From Anabaena sphaerica FACHB-251 (lineage in GTDB: Bacteria > Cyanobacteriota > Cyanobacteriia > Cyanobacteriales > Nostocaceae): a DNA stretch of 64,000 bases. The stretch is taken from NCBI RefSeq assembly GCF_014696825.1, contig NZ_JACJQU010000009.1, positions 1-64,000 on the forward strand. The letters are read 5' to 3'. Position 1 is the stretch's first letter. Each line of letters opens with the position of its first letter. This document shows, in pieces, positions 56,258 through 64,000 of this stretch. Both the position numbers and the translations under genes were made by a program. The notes beneath the pieces are model-generated. The model saw nothing but the letters and a program-made list of their open reading frames with translations. It did not search any database and had not been told where the DNA came from.

Positions 56258-57673
56258 TTGCTATGCTCCTTATTCTTCTGGTTTCTCTTTGGTTGGTTAG
56301 CTGACTACTCTTTTCCGTTTAGTCAGGCTCTAGAGCTAATGCTTGCTTGTTTTAAGGGTAAAATTTCAGCAAAGGTTAATAGTCTACAACAACAGCTACA
56401 AAGAACAGATATAATTTCCCAATTAAATAATAAACAGCAAGTTAAAAAGCTAAATAACTTAGAATCTCAAGCATGGTTATATGAGGGAATATTAGAGCGT
56501 CTTGGTGCAGATCCTTGTGCAAATCATGAAAAAATTGCAAGGACACTTGAGGCTTTAGAGTATAAAAGGAGTGAAATTTTACAAGAATTAGAGCCTCGGA
56601 GACCTCGTAGCTATCAAGCACTAGCGGAATTACAGAATTCCGTTCGCATTTTTTTGGCTAGTCAAGCGGAAAAAGACTATGAACAACTTCAGAAAATTTT
56701 AACTAACTTGGTTTTCTTCGCAAGAAGTAGGAAAGCTTCACAGATTGTTCTTTCAGAAGTTATCAATAAGTTAGCTGCGGAAATAGCAAAAAATACTAAT
56801 CAAATTAGCCCTTATCGCCTTCGCCTTGCTTATAGAATTGATGAACTAATGAGGGTGATATCAACGAAGCTAGTCTTAGGTTATAATGACTCGACAACTG
56901 ATAGCAATTACCAGTCGATTATTCAGGAGTTGCGCTCCCGTATAACTCTTTTGTCTAAAGAGTTTAACAATTTACTCAAAGTTAATCAATATGATAAAAA
57001 TGATCTCGAAAGGCGTATTAATGAAATTTCTAATCTTTCAAAAAATATTTCCGATTTGCATAGAGAAATATCTAACCGTGATGTAGATATAGTTGCTTTA
57101 CAAGAAAATATTCAAAATCTGACAAAAACAATTCAAGATAAACAGATTCAGATAAATAATCTACAAAATACAATCTCTAAATTGAAAATAAATATTCAAG
57201 ATGTAACCGAGATTGATCAAGAAAACCAAAATTGCATCAATAATCTACAGAGTCAGTTATCTAAATTGAGTCAGGAAAAATCAGAACTACAGAATAAGCT
57301 TAGGAATATATCTGCCTACACACAAATAAAAATATCTGAAATTGAAGAATTACAAACAGAAAAATCTCTTCTAAAAAATCAAAAATCTGACATAGAACAA
57401 CAATATCGAAATTTATATCAACGCTATCAACAACAAAATGATGAAATAGCTAACCTAAAGAAACAACTTGATCAAGCTAAAAGATCAACTTATACCTATA
57501 GTTCTTCACAACAGCCTCAAAAAACTAATAACCCAATAGCGACAGAAAGAAAGATCTCAGTAGAAGAATATCAAAAAATTGCTAATCAAAGTGATTATGA
57601 ATATGTCAAACCTTATTATCGGAAGGATGGAACCCCTGTAAGCGGATATTACAGAAGAAGACGAAGTAAATGA
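56258..57673 (+). CDS. Unassigned membrane-anchored coiled-coil protein
   Basis: A 471-residue protein if started at TTG 56258. There is one N-terminal membrane segment (LLCSLFFWFLFGWLADYSF), a helical region (30-220) and a long coiled coil (about 225-410, rich in heptad I/L with N/Q/K/E). A basic C-terminal domain follows, EEYQKIANQSDYEYVKPYYR ending in KDGTPVSGYYRRRR. That last piece resembles short domains in other bacterial proteins that I cannot name. No ATG precedes the membrane helix; the frame is open from 56147 through VNQLFFDLNNSDL..., so translation could continue from the upstream gene by frameshift. Function unknown. Confidence 0.6.
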   Translation: MLCSLFFWFLFGWLADYSFPFSQALELMLACFKGKISAKVNSLQQQLQRTDIISQLNNKQQVKKLNNLESQAWLYEGILERLGADPCANHEKIARTLEALEYKRSEILQELEPRRPRSYQALAELQNSVRIFLASQAEKDYEQLQKILTNLVFFARSRKASQIVLSEVINKLAAEIAKNTNQISPYRLRLAYRIDELMRVISTKLVLGYNDSTTDSNYQSIIQELRSRITLLSKEFNNLLKVNQYDKNDLERRINEISNLSKNISDLHREISNRDVDIVALQENIQNLTKTIQDKQIQINNLQNTISKLKINIQDVTEIDQENQNCINNLQSQLSKLSQEKSELQNKLRNISAYTQIKISEIEELQTEKSLLKNQKSDIEQQYRNLYQRYQQQNDEIANLKKQLDQAKRSTYTYSSSQQPQKTNNPIATERKISVEEYQKIANQSDYEYVKPYYRKDGTPVSGYYRRRRSK

Positions 57674-57707
57674 GCTTCAGGATATAGCGAAGGGTGAGAA
57701 TCTGATT

Positions 57708-58112
57708 ATGGAGTTTTTAGGTGCAGGTAATTTAATTGCTAACAAGATGACTTTTGAGGAATTTCTCAACTATGACGATGGTACGGATAGTTTATATGAA
57801 TTGGAAAATGGAGAATTAATTTCCATGCCTTCAGAAAGTGATATAAATCAAAGGATAGCAATGTTTTTGGTTGCTTATTTTTTAAGCTGTGGAATTCCTT
57901 CCTCTAGATTGCGGATGAAGGCTTAGGTGGCTGTGAATAGCAGAAGTGTGGGTGTGCGTGTACCTGATCTGGTAGTATTTTCTGAAGAGTTAGCGATCGC
58001 AATGACATAGGCTACTCGATCACTGGTATTGATGGATATGCCACCACCGTTATTTGTTTCTCCCCTATTTCCTGATCTCAGGTTGACTGCTGCTCAAGTT
58101 TTACAGGGATGA
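57708..58112 (+). pseudogene. Uma2 family gene broken by two in-frame stops
   Basis: One frame of 135 codons has internal TAG at 57924 and 58008. It reads MTFEEFLNYDDGTDSLYELE then NGELISMPS (Uma2 N-terminus), VNSRSVGVRVPDLVVFSEEL (middle, with the typical VPDLVV), MPPPLFVSP and a DLRLTAAQVLQG end. A stretch of the core between MPPP and PDL is missing, and no frameshift is seen. It is a decayed copy; the intact relative is at 49423-50145. Confidence 0.78.
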
Positions 58113-58199
58113 GATGCTATTCTTGTGAAGATAATTTGACTAGATGTAATTAAGTAAATATATATCCTAGAATAATTAACTGCTGATTTAAAAAAATTA

Positions 58200-59858
58200 A
58201 TGGTCATAACTTGGGTTTCTCGGTCTATGAGACGGTGGGGTAGAATTGCAAAATTCCTATCTTTATTCTCTATCTGTTTATTGTTGGCTGTTAGTTGCAC
58301 CCCTAGTCCACAGCCGACTACACCTAATTCTGGTGCAGTCAATACTCCTGCTGGTGATGGACGGATTACTATCGGTACAACATCAAAGCCAAGAACCCTT
58401 GATCCGGCTGATGCGTATGAGTTGGCATCCTTGGGTTTAGTATTTAATATGAGCGATCGCTTGTACACCTATGAACCAGGTAACACAGAAATAAAACCCC
58501 AACTGGCCACAGCATTACCTAAAGTTAGTGCAGATGGTCTAACCTATACCATCCCTTTGCGTCAAGGAGTGGTTTTTCACGATGACACTCCCTTCAACGC
58601 CAAAGCAATGGAATTTAGCATCCAACGCTTTATAGAAAATAAGGGTAAACCCTCCTTCTTATTAGGCGATACCATAGACTCTGTAAAAGCCACAGGGGAC
58701 TATGAGTTAACAATTAAGTTGAAAAAGCCTTTTGCGGCGTTTCCCTCCTTGTTGGCGTTTCCTGGGGTGTGTCCAGTTTCCCCCAAAGCTTATGAAATGG
58801 GTGCAGGTAAATTTAAACCCAATATCTTTGTTGGCACTGGTCCTTATAAATTGGCTAATTACGGTACAGATTCTCTACGATTTGATGTATTTGATAAATA
58901 TTGGGGAGAAAAACCAGCCAATAAAGGTATTAATGTGCAAATTCAAACCAGTCCAGTTAATTTATTTAATGCTTTTAAAACTGGGGCGGTAGATGTGGCT
59001 TATTTATCTTTACAACCAGACCAAATTCGCAGTTTAGAAGCAGGTGCTAAAAAAGGAGATTGGCAAGCAATTAGCGCCCAAGGTAGTGTAGTTAGTTATA
59101 TGGTGTTGAATCGCAATCAGAAACCTTTGGATAAACCAGAAGTTAGAAAAGCGATGGCATTACTCATTGATCGTCCATTACTAAATGATCGTGTTTTATT
59201 AGGTCAAGCTGATCCGCTTTACAGCATGATTCCCACTACCTTTAATGTTTCCCAACCATTATTTAAAGATAAATATGGTGATGGTAAATTTGAAGAAGCC
59301 AAAAAATTGTTAACTACTGCTGGTTTTTCTCAAGCAAATCCCGCTAAAGTACAAGTTTGGTATCCCGCTAGTTCACCTACCCGGAGTTTAGCAGCACAAA
59401 CACTCAAATCTTTGGCTGATACTAAAATGGATGGGATATTACAACTAGAAGTTAAAACCGTAGAAGGTGCTACCTTTTTTAAACAAATTTCCAATGGTTT
59501 ATATCCAGTAGCTTTACTAGATTGGTATCCAGACTTTTTAGATCCAGATAATTATGTCCAGCCATTTTTAGATTGTCCGAAAGGTTCAGAGGCTAAAGGC
59601 TGTGAAGATGGAGGAAGTCAAATTCAAGGGTCTTTTTACTATAGTGAAGCAATGAATAAACTCATTGCTCAACAACGTAAAGAACAAAACCCAGAAGCCA
59701 GAAAGAAAATATTTACTGACATTCAAAATCAAGTTTTGAATGATGTTCCTTACGTTCCTTTATGGCAAAACAAAGATTATGTATTTGCCCAAAAAGGTGT
59801 AACTGATGTCAAACTTGATCCTACCCAAAACTTGATTTACAAAAGCATCAAAAAATAA
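58200..59858 (+). CDS. ABC transporter substrate-binding lipoprotein (family 5, peptide/nickel type)
   Basis: A 552-residue family 5 binding protein. A lipobox LLAVSC (Cys33) ends the signal peptide, followed by a Ser/Pro/Thr-rich linker and TIGTTSKPRTLDPADAYELA. Conserved blocks are FVGTGPYKLANYGTDSLRFD and VRKAMALLIDRPLLNDRVLL, and the far end has YVPLWQNKDYVFAQKGV. It delivers peptides or another solute to the permeases downstream. The first ATG is used; Met10 (58227) is an alternative. There is no strong Shine-Dalgarno at either. Confidence 0.86.
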   Translation: MVITWVSRSMRRWGRIAKFLSLFSICLLLAVSCTPSPQPTTPNSGAVNTPAGDGRITIGTTSKPRTLDPADAYELASLGLVFNMSDRLYTYEPGNTEIKPQLATALPKVSADGLTYTIPLRQGVVFHDDTPFNAKAMEFSIQRFIENKGKPSFLLGDTIDSVKATGDYELTIKLKKPFAAFPSLLAFPGVCPVSPKAYEMGAGKFKPNIFVGTGPYKLANYGTDSLRFDVFDKYWGEKPANKGINVQIQTSPVNLFNAFKTGAVDVAYLSLQPDQIRSLEAGAKKGDWQAISAQGSVVSYMVLNRNQKPLDKPEVRKAMALLIDRPLLNDRVLLGQADPLYSMIPTTFNVSQPLFKDKYGDGKFEEAKKLLTTAGFSQANPAKVQVWYPASSPTRSLAAQTLKSLADTKMDGILQLEVKTVEGATFFKQISNGLYPVALLDWYPDFLDPDNYVQPFLDCPKGSEAKGCEDGGSQIQGSFYYSEAMNKLIAQQRKEQNPEARKKIFTDIQNQVLNDVPYVPLWQNKDYVFAQKGVTDVKLDPTQNLIYKSIKK

Positions 59859-59877
59859 TCTTTAGAGGTGAGGTTTA

Positions 59878-60043
59878 ATCTCGTTCCCAGACTCTGGCTG
59901 GGAATGCCATTGAGAGGCTCTGCCTCATGCTAATTTATCAAGCAGAGCCTTAAGACTACATTCCTTGTCAGAGTCAAAAAACGAGGTTAAATTTATGAGG
60001 CAGAGCCTCAAGGCTGCATTCCTTGCCAGACACAAGGAATGAG
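59878..60043. repeat. Inverted/dispersed repeat, TCTCGTTCCCA family
   Basis: It starts ATCTCGTTCCCAG and contains two copies of a GGCAGAGCC-type piece (AGGCTCTGCCTC at 59916, GAGGCAGAGCCTC at 59999) and CATTCCTTG. It is related to 25885-25992 and fills the gap between the binding-protein and permease genes. Confidence 0.75.
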
Positions 60044-60073
60044 TTAAATGTTGAACTTTGAATTAATAAAAAT

Positions 60074-61099
60074 ATGTCTCGTTCAAAAGCTTTACAGTAT
60101 TACATTGTTTCCCGGTTGCTTTTTGCACCACTGCAACTATTAACTATCATCACCATAGTTTTTCTTTTATTGAGAGCAACACCAGGAGATCCAGCGGATG
60201 CAATTCTAGGTGGACGTGCGCCAGAAAGTGCGAAAGAAGAGTTAAGAAAACAACTAGGTTTAGATTTACCTATTTGGTTACAATATCTCAATTATTTAGG
60301 ACATATTTTACGTTTTGATTTGGGAACTTCCCTAACCAGTCGTGGTCAAAATGTTGGAGAAATAATTGGTCAATATTTCCCAGCTACAGTAGAGTTAGCC
60401 GTTTGTAGTATGCTGGTAGCTTTAATTGTCGGGATTTTAGTTGGTACTTTTTCTGCTTCTCGTCCAGGAACTTATTTTGATGTAGGTGGGCGTTTATTTG
60501 GAATTATTACTTATGCACTCCCCATGTTTTGGGCGGGAATGTTATTACAATTAATTTTCTCAGTTCAACTCGGTTGGTTTCCTAATTCTAACCGTTTTCC
60601 CCCTAATCTTCCCGCACCTGCATCTATGACTGGGTTATATACAATTGATAGTTTATTAAGTGGTAATTTCGGTCAATTTCTCACAGCTTTACATCATTTG
60701 GCTTTACCTAGTCTGACTTTGGGAATTTTGTTGAGTGGAATTTTTGAGCGTATTGTGCGAGTGAATTTAAAACAAACATTAAAAGCTGATTATGTAGAAG
60801 CAGCTAGGGCGCGAGGAATTTCCGAAAATAAGATTTTAGTTTCTCATGCTTTAAAGAATGCCTTAATTCCTGTAATTACCGTGTTAGGTTTAACATTTGC
60901 TTCACTGTTAGGAGGGGCAATTTTAACAGAAGTGACGTTTTCCTGGCCTGGGTTAGCAAATAGATTATATCAAGCTATTTCTGATCGGGATTATCCGACA
61001 GTGCAGGGGGTATTAGTATTTTTTGGGGCTATTGTTGTGAGTGCGAGTATTTTGATTGATATTCTCAATGCTTATGTAGACCCGAGAATTAGGTATTAG
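60074..61099 (+). CDS. Peptide-type ABC transporter permease (DppB/OppB family)
   Basis: A 341-residue permease starting MSRSKALQYYIVSRLLFAPL with the DppB pattern LLRATPGDPADAILGGRAPE. About six hydrophobic helices and the EAA loop YVEAARARGISENKILVSHA are visible. It works with the lipoprotein upstream, though 215 bases with a repeat separate them. The DppC-type partner is encoded on the opposite strand downstream, an unusual split. No ATPase gene is present in the window. Confidence 0.88.
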   Translation: MSRSKALQYYIVSRLLFAPLQLLTIITIVFLLLRATPGDPADAILGGRAPESAKEELRKQLGLDLPIWLQYLNYLGHILRFDLGTSLTSRGQNVGEIIGQYFPATVELAVCSMLVALIVGILVGTFSASRPGTYFDVGGRLFGIITYALPMFWAGMLLQLIFSVQLGWFPNSNRFPPNLPAPASMTGLYTIDSLLSGNFGQFLTALHHLALPSLTLGILLSGIFERIVRVNLKQTLKADYVEAARARGISENKILVSHALKNALIPVITVLGLTFASLLGGAILTEVTFSWPGLANRLYQAISDRDYPTVQGVLVFFGAIVVSASILIDILNAYVDPRIRY

Positions 61100-61121
61100 A
61101 GGAAAAATATGATTTCGTATT

Positions 61122-61323
61122 TGTCTGAATCAGGATTTACAGGATTTGAGGATTTACAGGATTTGTATTGATCATGATCAATTAATTTTTCCAATCTTTA
61201 ATCCTGTTAGCGTGGTGTAAACCATAATTTCTGATGCTGAGATCATTTTGCCTCTAATACCAATTTTATGTGAAAATTTTTCATCCTGTTAATCCTTCAA
61301 TCCTGCAAATCCTGATTCAGACA
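61122..61323. repeat. Inverted pair of dispersed repeats between convergent permease genes
   Basis: The left arm at 61122-61162 and the inverted right arm at 61283-61323 share TGTCTGAATCAGGATTT and ACAGGAT pieces and enclose about 120 bases, including the 16-base palindrome ATTGATCATGATCAAT (61167-61182). The same unit occurs at 50202/50410 and 41096. Confidence 0.85.
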
Positions 61324-61331
61324 TTTTAATC

Positions 61332-62447
61332 TTACTTCTGTAAACTGCGGGGATCAAGGGCATCACGTAACCCATCACCGAGTAAATTAAACGCTAAAAC
61401 TGTGAAAATAATTAATATTGCTGGGGGTAAAATCAGCCAAGGTTGTAATACTAAAATTGACGCATTACTAGCTAAAGAAAGCATATTTCCCCAAGAAGGA
61501 TCAGGTTGTTGAATACCTAAACCAATCAGACTCAAAACTGCTTCTGCACTAATAAAACTAGGAATTGTCAAAGTAGCAGAAATAATTACATAACTAGCAG
61601 TTTGGGGTAGAACATGACGGAGAATAATATAAATTGGTTTACCACCCATGGCCAATGATGCTTGTACAAATTCCCGCTCTTTAATTGATAGAACTTGACC
61701 GCGAATAACTCTGGCTAAACCTGCCCAACTAATTACAGAAGTAATCACAACAATTAAGAAAAAGCGTTGTGTACTGGTTAATTGGGGGCTTAGAACTCCT
61801 GATAATGCTGCTAACAAATAAATGCTAGGAAAAGTCATTAACACTTCTGCTAAACGCATAATCACACTATCAACCACACCCCCGAAATAGCCGGAAATAC
61901 CACCTATTATTAACCCCAGGGGATAGGTAATGATGATGCCAAAAATACCGATAAATAAACTGATGCGACCACCATAAAGCAGACGGCTAAATTGATCTCG
62001 TCCTTGTTCATCAGTCCCTAGAATATTCCATTTTGCTTCACCAGTTGCGCCGAATAAATGCAGATTTAGAGGAATACCAGGAATAATGGTGACTTCATCC
62101 CATTTAGGAGGTAGGGGTAAACTCAGTTGAAATAATCGATATTCTGGACCGGAAACAAATAAACCCAAAGGTGAAGGCTTTTTGAAGTCTGCAATTAATT
62201 TCCTTTCCCCTGTTTCTAGGCTTGTGTCTCCTTGAATTGTCGGATAAATATGGGGTCCTATAAATTTACCCGCTGGAGAAACCCAATAAATGCGTGTTGG
62301 TGGCAGTAGTGAACCATTTAGCTGTGAATCATAAGGGTTGTAAGGTGCTATAAAGTCAGCCCCAATTACTGCTAAATAAAATATTAACAACACAGTTGCA
62401 CCAAATCTAGCCAAAGGATTTTTCTTCAGTCTCTGCCACCAATTCAT
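61332..62447 (-). CDS. Peptide-type ABC transporter permease (DppC/OppC family)
   Basis: A 371-residue permease with the OppC-like N-terminal helix (NPLARFGATVLLIFYLAVIG), a periplasmic domain at 40-150, five further helices and the EAA motif EREFVQASLAMGGKPIYIIL. It is the natural partner of the DppB-type gene, but it is encoded convergently with it, with the repeat pair between. The periplasmic insertion after helix 1 is typical of the larger cyanobacterial type. It is expressed from its own promoter upstream of 62447. Confidence 0.88.
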   Translation of the reverse strand: MNWWQRLKKNPLARFGATVLLIFYLAVIGADFIAPYNPYDSQLNGSLLPPTRIYWVSPAGKFIGPHIYPTIQGDTSLETGERKLIADFKKPSPLGLFVSGPEYRLFQLSLPLPPKWDEVTIIPGIPLNLHLFGATGEAKWNILGTDEQGRDQFSRLLYGGRISLFIGIFGIIITYPLGLIIGGISGYFGGVVDSVIMRLAEVLMTFPSIYLLAALSGVLSPQLTSTQRFFLIVVITSVISWAGLARVIRGQVLSIKEREFVQASLAMGGKPIYIILRHVLPQTASYVIISATLTIPSFISAEAVLSLIGLGIQQPDPSWGNMLSLASNASILVLQPWLILPPAILIIFTVLAFNLLGDGLRDALDPRSLQK

Positions 62448-62597
62448 AATTTTTATTCACAAATCAAACAATTTTAGATTTTAGATTTATTGGATGAATA
62501 AATCGGGAAAGTGAAAGTTTGAAAATTTTACGAAAATTTTGAATTTTCAATCCAAAATCTAAAATTGAAAATCCAAAATTTTGTCAACGCTAACTAT

Positions 62598-63473
62598 CTA
62601 AGCATTTAACTGTTCAGCTAAATACCGTAATTCCTCATTTTGTTTTTCATGCTCAACAACAAACACATTAGAATAAAGATTAGCTAAAACTTGTTTTCCT
62701 TGTTGAGTGAGAGATAAATAACGTAATCCTTCTTTGATATAAGGATAAACACCATTCCAGTAAAATTTAGCGTAGTTCTTGCGTAAATCTCCAGGGTTTT
62801 TATAGCCTAGAGCTTTATTGATTCCGGTTTCTTCAAATTCGTAAAATAAACTTGTGATTTTTTTCAAGTAACGGGGATCACTTAATTGCCCAATCAAATC
62901 AGCAGCACGTACTAAGCCGGCAAAGTGAGTGGTATCTTGATGATCATCGGCGCTAGGAACTGGAAACCTTGTTAATTCAATATTGTTCTTAATCACTTCC
63001 GAATCAATTAAAGGATGTCCACCAAATCTCTCATCAATAAATAGTTTAGCTCGATCTACATGATAGGGAGTGAGACTAGCATCAGAAGCACCAGGAGGAA
63101 GAGACACCATGTTGCCATTTTGTCCTGTAGCATATAAGCATTCTGATTCTTGGTCGTCGCGACAAACTCCTTTGACATAGCCAATATCGTGACACAACAA
63201 GGAGATGATCACGTGCAACCAGTCTTCACTGGAAACTCTACCTTCCCGAATGTGTCTACCGCGCAAAATTTCCTGTCCCACGAGGGTAACGAGAACAGAG
63301 TGTTCAACATTGTGATATAAAGCATCGCTGTTGGCAATGTTTTCCAAAGCCATGTTACCAGCCCAAGCTATGATGTCTTGATAATCAGTTTTTAAACCAC
63401 CGTAGGTACGTTGATAACCTGTTCGCAGCTGATTTACAAATGCATCAATGATAATTTCAGTTGTATTGAACAT
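62598..63473 (-). CDS. HD-domain metal-dependent phosphohydrolase
   Basis: A 291-residue HD-domain protein. Metal ligands are the His of ALYHNVEHSVLVTLVG, the HD pair in LLCHDIGYVKGVC, and a later Asp in VRAADLIGQL, so the H...HD...D pattern is complete. No regulatory domain is fused. The family hydrolyses phosphate esters or cyclic nucleotides; the substrate is unknown. The C-terminal helical 70 residues (EEGLRYLSLTQQGKQVL) are conserved in cyanobacteria by general impression. It stands alone upstream of the DppC-type gene, 150 bases apart. Confidence 0.83.
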   Translation of the reverse strand: MFNTTEIIIDAFVNQLRTGYQRTYGGLKTDYQDIIAWAGNMALENIANSDALYHNVEHSVLVTLVGQEILRGRHIREGRVSSEDWLHVIISLLCHDIGYVKGVCRDDQESECLYATGQNGNMVSLPPGASDASLTPYHVDRAKLFIDERFGGHPLIDSEVIKNNIELTRFPVPSADDHQDTTHFAGLVRAADLIGQLSDPRYLKKITSLFYEFEETGINKALGYKNPGDLRKNYAKFYWNGVYPYIKEGLRYLSLTQQGKQVLANLYSNVFVVEHEKQNEELRYLAEQLNA

Positions 63474-63834
63474 AGAGGATTCTCAGGGTATATATTTTTT
63501 ATAATCGCGTTTACCGATTGTAATTGCGGTCAATGTAAATTCCTCTGTTGCGCTATGGGTAAAGTTGCTGTTGCAAGTAATCCCGGTGTATTACCCGCAC
63601 AAGGGGCGATCGCTTTCTAACAGAGATAAAATTTTTCACGTTTATGAAGCGTATCGAATCAGTGATAAAGCTACAATACTCAAAGACTTTAGTGCTTTTG
63701 ACTCCCATAGGATTAAGTTTACATGATCCATCTCAATTTTTTCTAGTACATGAATGAAGTTCATTCCTGGGTGTACAGGATTGTAAATATTATGATATTA
63801 TAGGAATTGGTAAATATTAAACTCAATGCTAAGT
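63474..63834. other. Intergenic region before tRNA-Gly
   Basis: About 360 AT-rich bases containing the HD gene promoter and the tRNA promoter. A short frame (63555-63620) has a GCGATCGC site but no ribosome-binding site, and I do not call it. Confidence 0.5.
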
Positions 63835-63906
63835 GCGGGTGTAATTCAGTGGTAGAATGTCTGCTTCCCATGCAGAATGTCGTGGGTTCGAGTCCCATCA
63901 CCCGCT
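63835..63906 (+). tRNA. trnG-CCC: tRNA-Gly (CCC)
   Basis: Acceptor GCGGGTG/CACCCGC, D-arm ATTC/GAAT, anticodon stem TCTGC/GCAGA with loop TTCCCAT (anticodon CCC, 63867-63869), T-arm GTGGG/CCCAT with loop TTCGAGT. The discriminator is T; CCA is not encoded. The CCC anticodon reads a rare glycine codon in AT-rich cyanobacteria. Confidence 0.94.
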
Positions 63907-64000
63907 TTCAAATTTATCAAACAGAATACAGGAGTCAGAATTGATCTGAGTATTCTGCACGACTGGCAGATGTATAATTGAGTTTAAGACACCCACCAAA

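Noticed and set aside
63555-63620. 21-codon frame before tRNA-Gly
   Set aside because: Too short, no ribosome-binding site, and no family resemblance.

Overview
The window comes from the chromosome of a filamentous, heterocyst-forming cyanobacterium (Nostocales). The evidence is photosystem II genes (psbD 5' end, psbB, psbT), an NblA phycobilisome-degradation protein, beta-carboxysome shell proteins, a nifH, a HetZ-type heterocyst regulator, many GCGATCGC (HIP1) octamers, heptamer tandem repeats and small MITE-like elements. Base composition is AT-rich. Several decayed genes (a nifH fragment, a small ORF with two internal stops, three broken Uma2/methylase-type genes) and many short repeats suggest a genome with active repeat turnover. 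The species cannot be named from sequence alone.

Layout. 0-2.5 kb: psbD start (minus), a UPF0367 gene with an ECF-type ATPase, a NYN-domain protein and tRNA-Asn. 2.5-7.1 kb: a 1.6 kb gene-free leader, a stand-alone nifH, nblA, a small ORF and a BlaI/M56 pair. 7.6-12.6 kb: comB, an M61 peptidase, a CRP-type regulator and hetZ. 13.3-18.4 kb: a carboxysome neighbourhood with ccmK4, ccmK3 and a ParA-type ATPase/coiled-coil pair that looks like the McdAB carboxysome-positioning system, then a CYP110-like P450. 18-30.9 kb: ABC exporter, SPFH protein, ABC-F ATPase, nifH remnant, PsiE-like protein, modA with a repeated operator-like palindrome, dacB-type peptidase and a LOG-family protein. 31-38 kb: trxA, guaB3 and a sulfate-uptake cluster (two substrate-binding paralogues, cysT, cysW, NIL protein; no cysA). 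38-45.4 kb: hcp, an unassigned HEPN-like/zinc-ribbon protein, a second Crp/Fnr regulator, trhO, tRNA-Ala, a DUF938 methyltransferase and a PlsC-type acyltransferase. 45.4-53 kb: DUF3134, EVE protein, leuD/leuC, Uma2 protein, HAD protein and rpsA, with gene fragments and repeats between them. 53.4-55.2 kb: psbT and psbB. 55.8-58.1 kb: an unassigned pair (small protein ending in a Gly/Gln/Asn-rich motif, then a membrane coiled-coil protein) that may be one frame-shifted gene, and a dead Uma2 gene. 58.2-64 kb: a peptide-type ABC system with its second permease gene on the opposite strand, an HD phosphohydrolase and tRNA-Gly.

The strongest leads are the McdAB-like pair next to ccmK3/ccmK4; a TACCAW-N5-TTGGTW palindrome present three times around modA; an exact TGTGA-N6-TCACA site upstream of hetZ, with a CRP-type gene just downstream of hetZ; an FNR-like palindrome in front of hcp, with a Crp/Fnr gene nearby; the HEPN-like protein; and the frame-shifted membrane coiled-coil locus. 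All functional statements are from reading the sequence; no database search was run.
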